Positions 1 to 8,945 of a stretch of DNA of 12,983 nt are shown piece by piece. The notes below the pieces were generated by a model. The model was not told the origin of the DNA and did no database searches. It saw nothing but the letters and a program-made list of their open reading frames with translations. Source of the stretch: Saccoglossus kowalevskii (taxonomy: Eukaryota; Hemichordata; Enteropneusta; Harrimaniidae). The DNA lies in assembly GCF_000003605.2 (NCBI RefSeq), contig NW_003156753.1, forward strand, positions 51,665 through 64,647. The letters are read 5' to 3'. The position numbers and the translations under genes were made by a program. Every line of letters begins with the position of its first letter. Positions within the stretch are counted from its first letter, which is position 1.

Positions 1-154
1 ACTCTGCCTGGGAGATTGCCAAGGGGTATATGGCGCAGTTGAATTGTTCACAATAAATATTCTGTTTCTTTATTTATCTCAATTTTTAGTCTACTTACGT
101 ACAAAGAAATACTGTATACCGCATATTCTTCACCATCTTTGTTTATACACGTGA
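1..154 (+). other. possible 3' end of an upstream transcript (partial, runs off the window edge)
   Basis: One plus-strand frame is open from base 2 to a TGA at 152-154, about 50 codons, with no start inside the window. AATAAA sits at 52-57. It is followed after about ten bases by a T-rich stretch (about 66-90), which is the usual arrangement of a metazoan poly(A) signal and its downstream element. If that site is used, only the first 50-80 bases would belong to a mature transcript and the rest of the open frame would be irrelevant. Bases 25-41 also resemble the 5' part of a tRNA, including an A-box-like TGGCGCAGTTG, but no T-arm follows at the expected distance. No product can be named. Confidence 0.2.
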
Positions 155-169
155 AAAAAAAAAAAAAAA
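154..169 (+). repeat. 16-base poly(A) run
   Basis: This is an uninterrupted run of sixteen A. It could be a simple homopolymer or the tail of an old retroposed copy, but no flanking target-site duplication is evident and no element body is recognisable upstream. Confidence 0.7.
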
Positions 170-1297
170 CCTGGGTCGTCTGGTTTACAATTAGTTGCTA
201 ATCCGTTATTATACTTTTGCTGATGCAGTCAACCACCCAAATACACGTAATACGTAGATTTACAACGATCCATTTCATACGTTATCAGTAACTATTTTCA
301 AAGTCAAAAATACAGAAACTATGTAAAACTGTTACGAGCGATACAAACATGAAAAGATCGTTAACATCAAAAATTGGAGCCTACAGTACATTTAATTAGC
401 TCTGGTATAATATTATAATATAACAAACATAATAATGCAGGTTATACGACTGGGTTTCAGAACTTAGTCGCATGCTTTGGCATGTTGTTTATGCCTTTTC
501 GAAAGATGGGATATTTACACATAAAAACATTATGGCTTGAAAATCACTCTTCTTAGGATATACTGCTTAACGTTTGTGAAATGGGGAAGCACCTATCTAA
601 ATAGGCAATGTATCGCGTATCGCACTGCATTCGGCCGAGATGTATTTACAGTTGTAAATCTACAAAATATAAATAATGAGTTTAAAGCACGATCAGATGG
701 AAACAATTTATAAAAATATGTCTATTTTATCTATATGACAGTTTTGTATGATTATTACTGTCGTGTTCATGGCCTTTGAGTTAACATTGACGTTAGAGTT
801 ATCGTGTTTGTCTACTAGACGTTTTTGTTGTTTACTTATAGTCTACTGAAATTAAAAACGCATATGCTTTTTTCCGTTGTAATAGTGCATGTATCATTAT
901 TACGTGCGAGACTGGAACAATGTAGGAAGATTATAAATCTGATCATTAGCGGTATAACTTGCAGTTTTGAAATGTTGCACTTATATGGTGTATTATTGAC
1001 AAAAATATGGTCGAAAATATGGCAATTTTGAAATGTACTTACATATCAAAAGAAGGTATTGATGACATATATCAAAACAACTAATGCAAGTGTGACTGCA
1101 AAAGTGGTGGAATACATTGACAAATCAATAGGTAAACATAAGAGAGGCGATTTTGTATTAGCAAGTTTAAAAGGCAACATTGCATTAATAAAGATATGTA
1201 CAGAAAGTAATTAAAAACACTTTTCGAAGGGAGCGAAAAACTAAACCAAGCGATTATTTGCTAGCAATTCACATCGTATACATCGTATACATTTCAT
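170..1297. other. AT-rich noncoding stretch, nothing recognised
   Basis: All frames are frequently interrupted. The longest open frame (825-1031, plus) is 68 codons, starts at a non-ATG codon, and reads as random AT-rich sequence with no motif. A short 9-base tandem, ACATCGTAT, is present about 2.4 times at 1271-1292. No tRNA box pairs, terminal inverted repeats or long hairpins were seen by eye. Confidence 0.5.
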
Positions 1298-1791
1298 TTA
1301 CGAGAAAAGGCAATTCGGATATTTATCCATGTCAGCATTCACCAGCATCATTCCTATGTTAACCATCATCTCCATGGAGCATGTAGTCCGGGTACTCTAG
1401 TAGTTGTCCAACAACAGTGGATATGGCATCGTTGGTACACCAAAGCGATGTAAAGTTATTAAGAGAACTGGTCACCATGTGGTAGTTGTACTCATTTCTG
1501 AACCTTTGCCTGATTCTGGTTTTAAAGTACTCCACTACATCTGTCTGGAACAGTTCATTCATCTTATTGATCCCGGTCACGTGGATAGCTGCTTTCATGG
1601 TGGTGATAATATAGCATAAGAGGCGGTGACTTGGAGTTGCTCGCTTACATGGTGGATTTAATATTTACCTGGACAGTTGAACTTTGTCATATTTATTAGT
1701 CTGTGGATGATAGTTTTTAAAATGCTGAAAAGTGGTGCCGATCTTGGGCACACGATGAAAACGTGAGTCAGATCAACATAGGAACATACCC
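1298..1791 (-). pseudogene. unrecognised coding-like remnant or short exons, minus strand
   Basis: Reading the minus strand there are three protein-like blocks. Block A (1791 down to 1669) is open and contains HVFIVCPRSAPLFSILKT. It is preceded by TGCAG with an upstream TACTAAT (a plausible acceptor and branch point) and ends at CAG|GTAAAT, a good donor. Block B (1588 down to 1359) contains NELFQTDVVEYFKTRIRQRF, then SLWCTNDAISTVVGQLLEYP, and stops at TAA 1361-1359. Splicing the 80-base GT...AG gap (1668-1589) joins A to B in phase (1+2). The frame of B also runs on upstream into the gap. Codon choice in B looks used (many GTG, CTG, AAG, ATC, TAC). Just past the end of B a different frame continues as VNIGMMLVNADMDKYPNCLF to a stop at 1298, which suggests a one-base frame break. 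I recognise no family. It could be terminal exons of a gene lying further right, a decayed gene copy or a transposon remnant. Chance cannot be excluded. The acceptor before B has a poor pyrimidine tract. Confidence 0.3.
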
Positions 1792-1844
1792 CTGCATATA
1801 CATTAGTACATCTCCATGTTTAGGCATATAATGCATTTCCCTAG

Positions 1845-2024
1845 TAGTTCTAAATGGGCCTTACCTATGCGTATATGATACCGTTTTAGTTGTTCTACTG
1901 TATTTTCCTAGTTGTTCTATGCATACACAGTAGATTTACAGTTGAAATACTTATGCGTACAATGTACCGTTAGAATAGTTCTATTCGGAAGAAGGTGCCT
2001 TTCCTATGTGTGCAGTAAACCGTT
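1845..2024 (+). repeat. diverged low-copy tandem repeat
   Basis: A motif close to CCTATGCGTATATGATACCGTT occurs at about 1864-1885, again as a cousin at 1950-1971 (CTTATGCGTACAATGTACCGTT) and a third time at 2003-2024. Each is preceded, at variable distance, by TAGTTCTA or TAGTTGTTCTA (1845, 1889, 1909, 1976). The units are roughly 40-65 bases long with indels, so this is an old, decayed array. It may be a plain duplication or repeated binding sites. No transcript is associated. Confidence 0.5.
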
Positions 2025-2200
2025 ACGGTACCTGCTGATAATTCGTAATTCAGACAATTAAGAGTCGGGTTCTATATTTATTATCAAATTACCATTCTGT
2101 GTTATTGTATTATATTGTGTGGAGATCGGTGAATATTTGCAGTTTCATGTTCCACTGCACTGATTCCAACTGATGATATGTTGTGCTTAATTTTCATAAC

Positions 2201-2410
2201 ATGGATGACTTTTACCATTATGTTTCGCTGTATACAAACTTAAACGTCAGCCGTTTGGAAGAAGTCGGTTGTGAAATACCAATTACACGCTAAATTGAAC
2301 TTCTCAAACAAATCCCGGATATTAGCTGGTTGTGGGATGAGTTTTAATAATCAGGAATTCAAGCGAAGATTGGAGATAATTTAAAGTCAAAAATATGTTA
2401 CTACATTTAA
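2201..2410 (+). pseudogene. short coding-like stretch broken by in-frame stops, unrecognised
   Basis: From ATG 2201 a 30-codon frame reads MDDFYHYVSLYTNLNVSRLE and on to a TAA at 2291-2293. The same frame then continues with 17 protein-like codons (IELLKQIPDISWLWDEF) to tandem stops at 2345-2350, and 19 more codons to a stop at 2408-2410. The mixed charged and hydrophobic composition is less AT-driven than most frames here, which is the only argument for a decayed gene or transposon piece. It may equally be chance. No family is recognised, and no splice sites were found that would remove the stops. Confidence 0.15.
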
Positions 2411-4004
2411 TTGATTGAATTGGCTTACACAGTGATTCCATTTACTCGGTCCCTTGGTGGATATAGTTCCAATATAATGCACTAATATGATATACTCACT
2501 GAGAGTAACTTATACTAATTTACTTTTAAAAATACATTGAATTTTAATTTGTTCAGGCACAGCCTTAATTGCTAAATACGAAGTTTACACAAGGCATTAC
2601 TGCTAGTCTCAAATACGTCAATTGAACTTCGATTTTAATGACAAGAGGCACTGTCACGATTGTACCAGAATTTTAATCATGCACGTTTCATCACATAGAC
2701 ATGTGGCGTGTGAATATCGCTGATTATATGTGTATATATATATTTCCATTGACAATATGCTACTTCAAAAATCATCTCAATCATTTCTGACAACGTATTG
2801 CATGTATGCTCAATTTACAATAGTCATCGTTCAACACGGCCTGCACAGTGTGACGTTTTTACAAAATTACGCAAAAGAAATGGACAATAGCCTTGATTGG
2901 TGCGTGACTACAATGCATACACGTAAGGTATGTTTTAAATAACAATACAGTCGAACACTGGCTACTGATGGGCGACTAATATAGAAGCCAGCACCAATTT
3001 AACATAATATGAAATAATAATTATATACTTTCAAACGTATGTTTAATTTAAACCTGAATATAAATTAGATGCTAAGAAGACGACAGCAGTAGCTTCCAGA
3101 CCACAACGACCGATAATCTATTACATATAAATCCGACATGCATTAAGCAGAACAATCAATAGAACGAAACATGACCCCAGAATGTCAGTCGCTGCAATTT
3201 GCCAGTGTTCTTATCGACCACGTACTTATTTGTGGTTTCATATTTATATGACGCCAAATGTGAAATGAAGACTTTTGCTCAAGTGTTCACTTGCGTTAAT
3301 AAATTAGATAACAGGATATAGGAAATATCGGGTTATTGGAAACATTATAGTATTCCCTAGATATAATTATTTTTGCTGAGCAACGATAAATTTGATACGT
3401 ATGTCGTAGAGTTTCGTTAGATAAAGCTCTTATCCAAAACTCATTAGCTATAGATAAATTCGCACAGGGACAACGTGATAAAAGAGCCTACGGTGTGGCT
3501 TGTTATATTATGATGCCCATGATTTCAAGGTGAAGAGACATCGAAACACGGATTGTTTGAAACAACGAACATACCCGCGCTTAGAACCAGGTTGTATATG
3601 TGTATTAATGACGATATATTCACTTGTTTTAGCATACCCTGCAAAAATACAGGGACAATTTTTTTGACCGTTGGTTTTGGCAATAATAAATAAGCTCTTA
3701 ATCAGTAAGTTAACTGCTGAATGTGCATTGCCAAGTGTTAGGCACCACACACAATCTGCATAATACAAAGTTGCAACATGATTCGGCTTAACGTGATGTG
3801 GTTATAATCTGATACCACGTCATACGACACAAAATTGATAAGTGTTGGAGCGAAAGATGAGGAGTGGCGATACCTCGGCTAGATAATAGAAAACACTGGC
3901 TTGGGTCCGTGGGGATCATAATCTGTAAGCATAAATCGTAATAATAATAATTCGGCTATATGCTATTGTGACAACTTTTTACTTTGTAGCTACGGTAAAC
4001 ATGC
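2411..4004. other. noncoding stretch with one unrecognised minus-strand open frame
   Basis: A (TA)n stretch lies near 2730-2742. The longest frame is on the minus strand (3768 down to 3508, 86 codons, non-ATG start). Its translation has scattered cysteines but no motif or domain I recognise, and that length is expected by chance in AT-rich DNA. A 9-base word GATTCGGCT at 3780-3788 recurs inverted at 4210-4218, but the similarity does not extend. Confidence 0.4.
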
Positions 4005-4019
4005 AGGATTGAGTGCAGA

Positions 4020-4160
4020 ATTAAAAATATCAATGCAAGTACAGGCAGATAAACGGCATATAGACAAACAAGCACACGATTCGAACCCACGACCACGGCA
4101 AACCACTGAAAAGAAACGGACATATCAGTACGCCGCACGCGCAGTCACCGACCAAAATAT
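4020..4160 (-). mobile_element. degenerate tRNA-derived SINE (head region)
   Basis: On the minus strand, 4154-4138 reads TGGTCGGTGACTGCGCG, which aligns with the A-box region of tRNA-type SINEs (TGGCCGAGTGG...GCGCG) allowing two small deletions. At 4088-4078 the minus strand reads GGGTTCGAATC, a near-canonical RNA polymerase III B box, preceded by CGTGGTCGT as in many SINE heads and tRNAs. The box spacing is slightly longer than in a standard tRNA. The cloverleaf is broken: the T stem pairs poorly and no acceptor stem is seen, so this is a SINE or tRNA pseudogene rather than a working tRNA. The body (about 4077-4020) contains CTG-rich words (TTATCTGCCTGTACTTG). The 3' end and target duplication could not be set, so the boundaries are approximate. 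Overlapping open frames on both strands here are by-products. Confidence 0.55.
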
Positions 4161-5620
4161 GTCGGCTCCAAACAGTGTCTCGATGAATGCGCGCCCCTTC
4201 AACTAGATGAGCCGAATCTATAACGTCTAAGACAACGAGATACGTATAAAACCAGGTATTGAGGGTCAGTGCGACCTACTCGGTTTAGTTTCCCCTTGAG
4301 GAAAAGTAACATGACCACCAGTTTAAAACATCTGATTAGAAATTATACAATTACAGACATATTACGGGCATATACTTGGTTAAGAAAATTAGATTTGACT
4401 CCATTTTTTCTCTGCATTCGCAAGTATTTGAAAACGTTTTAGCACTGTCACGAGTTATATTAAACTTGGTGTAACATTGATAATAAAACCATATTTAATA
4501 TCCTGATAATTTAATAAACGGTGTCGGTGACATCTCGGCCGCCATTTATAAATAAGGCATATTGACTTGATATTGAACGCCGCTCGTAGAATGTTTTATT
4601 GTTAATATTCTGGCGACAGGGTATCATTTAAAAGTCAAGTTACAGTTACTTTTGTGATTGCATCGTTATATGTTGTTGTTCGGAGGAAGCTAATGCAGAC
4701 AGTCAGCTGATTTTCCCTGTAAATGCACACAGAGACGAAACTCTAGGAGTATGGACAACAAAGCATGTGATCGATATTTTGTTGTTAAGTGAAATATTTA
4801 TATAATGCTGAACTCATTAATCTATGGTACATAGATAACAACGTGTTTTCACAGTAGTCAACCATTAACATGCACGTTTCTGTGGCACATGCTTACTGGG
4901 CCTACAAACCTAATCCATACACGAAAAATAGAACTCCGTTTAAATGCATTATATGACGCAATTCAAGACAGAGCTTCAATGGCACCAATCAATGTAATAC
5001 TGAAGAATAGTTTGGTATAAGGTATTTAAATTAACCGCAATATTAGCTCTCTCCGTTTAACCGCAACGGTTTGACGCCTGTATTTATTAAATTTGCTTGT
5101 TCTAGACACATTATTATTAATTGCAATTAGATTCTAATTTTAGATAAAATAATTATTTTGGAGGACATTTAAAGTTATTTTTATAGCCATATCAATAATA
5201 CAATGATCACAATTTAATTATCTAATTGTTTTCCCAGGAACACTGGAACGATGTCCAATGCAACACCAATGTAATTACATACATTCTAGTTGAATGACAC
5301 ATCTGTGTTTACCAAAAACGAACCAATCAAATGCCAACCAAAACTGAACACCAATGTGGTGTGAGGAGTGTTGAACATTTTAAAATTAATTGTCTCAAGT
5401 CAATCACGTTATTATAACTTGTTGACTAAGTTACAAGTGAAACAATGCAGGGTCATGTCTGTTTGCCTTTTCGCAAATATGACTAGCATACCAGTTACCT
5501 TTCACTGGATTTTCCACGTATGTAATATGAAGGTTTTTTGTTTCTCTATTTCTTGCACCTACAATTCGTAACAATGTACATTTTCTGTGTTACTGGCCTT
5601 CACAGATATCCAACGTTTTC
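4161..5620. other. noncoding stretch with weak promoter-like words
   Basis: TATAAAA (4245-4251) is followed 15 bases later by TCAGT (4266-4270), an Inr-like word, and then a small hairpin TTTCC/GGAAA near 4290-4305. The spacing is shorter than usual for TATA and Inr. GCCGCCATTTATAAATA near 4539-4555 holds a YY1-like word next to a TATA-like word. No coding region follows either. Open frames at 5368-5771 show no recognisable motif. Confidence 0.3.
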
Positions 5621-5624
5621 TGGG

Positions 5625-5712
5625 CCGATAGTTCAATTTTGTTTCACCGAGGGCAACATGTCCTTCACCGTTTGTTCTACGCCGATGTCTAACTTTTCAT
5701 TCACCGATATCT
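5625..5712 (+). repeat. weak diverged two-copy repeat
   Basis: Two roughly 28-base stretches starting CCGAT (5625 and 5682) share CCGAT...TTT...TTCACCGA. A third TTCACCG lies between them near 5663. The similarity is partial and could be coincidence, so this entry only records the pattern. Confidence 0.2.
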
Positions 5713-5771
5713 ATTCACAGTTACATGCGCTAAACGTAGTTTTGTCACGTTTAATTTCAATGGACACGTAG

Positions 5772-7537
5772 TTATTGAACCACGTCATGATTATTATGTT
5801 CAGAGCCACTGAGACGAATGGAGTTCGAATTCTTTTACAATGAGTATTCATCTTAGAACGTGCTAAGAATGGAACAGAATATCTAATCGTGTCACGTTTT
5901 ATTGTTACCTAGTATTGCAGAGTAATTTTCAGTGTCCCGTTTCACATGTCTGTACTTATGGTGAAACGGCTCGCTAAAAATAACACTGCGGTACTCAGTT
6001 TCTTCGGGCTGCAGCTACAAATGGATTCAGTCGACTTCTCGTAGTAATGAATATAACGTATGAACGGCAATTGTATGATAGACAAAATGAATAAGCATGG
6101 GTTGTTCTTTGAAAACCCGTTGTTATTATGTTCCTCGCACGCACGCGGATCAAGTGGCATACATGAACCCGATAACAAGATGCTGTATAATACCTTAGGG
6201 ACAACACACTCACATGGAGAAAAAACACACTTTGCCGGTCTCTCTATGTCAATCTGTGTTCCTTTCATCAAAGCCGTCGATTCCTACATTGGACATACAC
6301 CAGCAAAGCTATTATATATAATGTATCAAAATAAAATGACATTCCTTTGTAAATACATACACCGTCTCTTGTCGAGTGTCGAGTAAGATTGCAATATTAA
6401 AAATGTCAAAGTGTTAACAAAAAGCGTACCACAGTGGCGAGGGTATAAACTGAAACGTTTAATTACACTGGATACTATAGTTACGTCAATGTGTTATAAC
6501 TTGATATATGTAATATGCAAACACAATGATGACTAAAAATAGCAACAATGTGTGAACACAACCGCCATATTGATACATATGCAATATATTTGCACATTAG
6601 CCTTCTATCATTCCAAGATGAAAATGGGTGAAAAGGTAATAGTTCGATTAATGGAACTGATGAAAATCGTCAATCTGCTGCGCTTCAAGTCTTGATGCAG
6701 TCTGTTGGGTGTCGCGGTATTCTGTTAAACAAGTTTCCATTCTCTCATAACGTGTTGAAAACATTTGCATGAGTGTTAAATCGTATTCGACTAAGTATCA
6801 CGTGATTGAAATAAGTGTCGACGTGTTTTCTGGAGTGTCACCTGTCTAAATTCACATGAACGCGAGTAGTTTCTTTTCAGTTATCAATTATGGTGGACTT
6901 TGAGTGGCACTGTTGAAACCCTACTTCAGAGCCACCGAAAAGATGCTTTTGGAAGGCCTGGCCACGCATGCCCAGAGAAAGCACGCATCTCCTCGTTGGT
7001 AACTTCGTAATTAATTACCACGTGACTGTGATCTATGTTCATTTCAATGTAACTTTTTTCAATATATATTTGTTGTATTCATATACTTATGTGGCTAATC
7101 TCGATTTCATGCGAGCAGTATAAATTAAAAACATTAATAATAATAATTGCATATATTCAGGGATTTGTTGAAGAATTGTTAACCTGGGAATAAGCACACA
7201 TATTTTTTTTTTTAATTATAGATTATAATTGTAATGCTCTTATCATATTTCTTCCGTATATTTTAAAGCTAGCTGGAACGACCAAATGTTTATGTTCCAG
7301 TTCGTTTTCTTGTTACGACCGCTACGGACAAATGATATGTATTCACATATAATGCGACTTGTTTAGTGTTCACGCTACACGAAGTATGGGCTAAAATTTA
7401 AGCTGATTTAGGCTTATCTCACATCTCGACTAGACCCAATTGCGTCCTCGCACTTTAAAATTGCGGTTCTTATATAAACTATTTTTAGCACATCGGCTCA
7501 TCAGGGTGAAAACTCAAGAAAATACTTTTAAAAGTCG
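5772..7537. other. no gene recognised; overlapping chance open frames
   Basis: The two longest ordinary frames of the window overlap antisense here: plus 6060-6386 (108 codons, ATG start) and minus 6271-5942 (109 codons). Neither shows a domain, signal peptide or motif I can identify, and frames of this size are expected a few times by chance in 13 kb of AT-rich DNA read six ways. Other words seen are the palindrome ATCACGTGAT (6798-6807), an E-box CACGTG near 7019, and an inverted repeat CTGGAAC/GTTCCAG (7273-7279 and 7294-7300) with a 14-base loop. Confidence 0.4.
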
Positions 7538-7568
7538 TTAAAGGGCGGCAGTCGTCGTGCCGTGGATG
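7538..7568 (+). repeat. left terminal inverted repeat of the MITE
   Basis: This is the left arm of the 31-base inverted pair. Compared with the right arm it differs at inner positions 12, 21, 25, 26 and 28. Confidence 0.85.
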
Positions 7569-7794
7569 TGCAACAATTGTGTTGATAAACATTGATTTTC
7601 CCACAACCCAATGAGCTCTTCTAATGGAAATCACGAGTATGAGGTTTGACCTGGGCGCGGCTTGCACTAATTACCGCCATGACTCTTTCGATACTTTCCA
7701 ATGACCTAAAAAAATGCCTTAGTTTGTACTTGTTGATCTGCGCAGCAGTCAAAGTCGTCATCTTTGTTTACATGAGACCCCCATGTATCTCGCG

Positions 7795-7825
7795 CATGCG
7801 TGGCGCGACGACTACCGCCCTTTAA
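7795..7825 (-). repeat. right terminal inverted repeat of the MITE
   Basis: This is the right arm of the 31-base inverted pair and ends CCGCCCTTTAA. It adjoins the GCGCATGCG word just inside the element. Confidence 0.85.
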
Positions 7826-8890
7826 GTCCATCAAAATTCATATTATAAGCGCTTGGCCCGATCCGTGATTAGTTTTGCAAATCTAATAGGTCGCTGTAAT
7901 TTTCACCTATGACTACTTCGAATTCTGGTAAACTGTGACAACATCGGTTACAATGTGTTTATTTGGAACAGTCGTGGGATACGTGTTATTTGCGCTAGTG
8001 GATGTGATGATTCTCAACATTAAAACATTCCTGCTAATGGTGAACGAGATCTCTTTTGAAGCGAGGGGTCTGTGTGACTCGCAACCCCATAATTGTGTCC
8101 CATCCTCCATTACGTATCAATTTATTTATTAAAAAAACATATTTCAATGATGAATCCAAACCAACTTGGTTTGTGCCTTTCACTAAAATATGCCAGACTT
8201 AAAGCGTAATCCCACGCAGATGTCTGCTACACAAGTCTTTGCCGTTAATGAGGCTGTCACGCATCCCTAATTCACTCATGCGGCTTTGCAATTTTCTCGA
8301 AGCGTCGCACAAATCTACTCTCTGTGAGACATTGGAATAAATTGCAGGATAATTGATGGCCAGCATAATTCTTGCCAGCAAGTTAATTAATTAATGTATT
8401 AAATAAATTGAAGCTAACATATACAACCAATTGTTAGCGTGCTCATCCAGCATTGTGGAGAGTAAAGAGTCGACTGGCACGGCTGCCGGGCACTAGGTAA
8501 AAAGTACAAACAACCCACTTAGTACATACTGTCACGCCAGTGGCATTTATAAGTTGCGATAATAGCGAAGGGACATAAAGCTGTGCTAATAGTTTCCTCA
8601 TGCACGTAAACAAAAATATTATCCCCGTCGCGAAGCGTAGCGGATTACCACGGGATAGCTAGAACTTACACTCCCTACGGGAGAGAGAATTATGCATTAA
8701 CACTCTACGTACGCTGAAATAAATACAGCATACTAACACTGAACCAGGGGTCAGTATGTGTCGATGAAGTCTTGCACTCTTCAACATATTTAGAGTGGGT
8801 GTTTCTGAAGCGCGTTTTTTTAATAATCCTATATAGATTCTGCTCATAAATTAGATGGGCACCGTCGGAAGGGTAAATACTACGTGTATT
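7826..8890. other. no gene recognised; several short open frames
   Basis: Antisense frames at about 7913-8132 overlap one another; the plus one is hydrophobic (membrane-like) and the minus one is not, and neither has a motif. The minus frame 8381 down to 8199 (about 60 codons, starting at TTG) has a protein-like stretch SRKLQSRMSELGMRDSLING, but there is no family match I know and no splice signals. A perfect small hairpin CAAACCA/TGGTTTG lies at 8157-8173. A locally GC-richer patch around 8625-8690 holds CGCGAAGCGTAGCG and CTCCCTACGGGAG, of unknown origin. Confidence 0.35.
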
Positions 8891-8902
8891 ACACAATTAC
8901 AC

Positions 8903-8945
8903 TGACGTCACACGTACATTACCGAGTAATGTATCAATATAAAGG
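8903..8945 (+). promoter_or_regulatory. candidate CRE plus TATA core promoter
   Basis: A perfect palindromic CRE, TGACGTCA (8903-8910), is followed 27 bases later by TATAAAGG (8938-8945). This order and spacing are typical of cAMP-responsive animal promoters. An octamer word ATGCAAAT lies at 9012-9019. No open reading frame or splice donor that convinces me follows, so the pairing may be accidental. Confidence 0.2.

Larger units (their letters stand above)
7538..7825. mobile_element. MITE-like nonautonomous DNA transposon, TTAA-flanked
   Basis: The first 31 bases (7538-7568, starting TTAAAGGGCGGCAGTCGTCG) match the reverse complement of the last 31 (7795-7825) at 26 positions. The first 11 bases are perfect, and most mismatches are transitions, as CpG decay would give. 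Both ends carry TTAA (7538-7541 and 7822-7825), and the similarity stops exactly there, which marks the element edges. Total length is 288 bases, including both TTAAs. There is no transposase inside; the only open frame (minus, 7667 down to 7485) crosses the left end and is spurious. TTAA is the piggyBac target site, but the termini begin AGGG instead of the common CCC. A TA (Tc1/mariner) or three-base (PIF/Harbinger) duplication fits the same ends, so the superfamily stays open. The interior near the right end has GCGCATGCG. Confidence 0.85.

Noticed and set aside
25-45. tRNA 5' half (A-box-like TGGCGCAGTTG)
   Set aside because: No B box or T-arm lies within the next 100 bases.
3508-3768. 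86-codon minus-strand open frame
   Set aside because: It has a non-ATG start, no motif and no splice context, and its length is within chance expectation.
4078-4154. Functional tRNA gene
   Set aside because: The T stem does not pair well, no acceptor stem is found and the A box has deletions, so a SINE or tRNA pseudogene is the better call.
3780-4218. Transposon bounded by the inverted 9-base word GATTCGGCT/AGCCGAATC around the SINE
   Set aside because: The match stops at nine bases and one such pair in a few hundred bases is likely by chance. No target duplication is seen.
4245-4270. TATA box plus TCAGT initiator of a gene or LTR element
   Set aside because: The spacing is shorter than usual, no TG...CA LTR ends are found, and no coding sequence follows.
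5942-6386. Overlapping 108- and 109-codon open frames on opposite strands
   Set aside because: There is no recognisable domain, signal or codon pattern. With stops at about one codon in eighteen, a few frames of this size are expected by chance in 13 kb of AT-rich DNA.
7913-8132. Antisense pair of 65-codon frames, one hydrophobic enough to suggest a membrane segment
   Set aside because: The plus frame is closed by a stop directly before its GTG start, and no receptor or transporter motif follows. The hydrophobicity comes from T-rich codons.
8199-8381. 60-codon minus-strand frame with a protein-like stretch
   Set aside because: It starts at TTG, has a stop shortly upstream and no convincing acceptor, and matches no known family.
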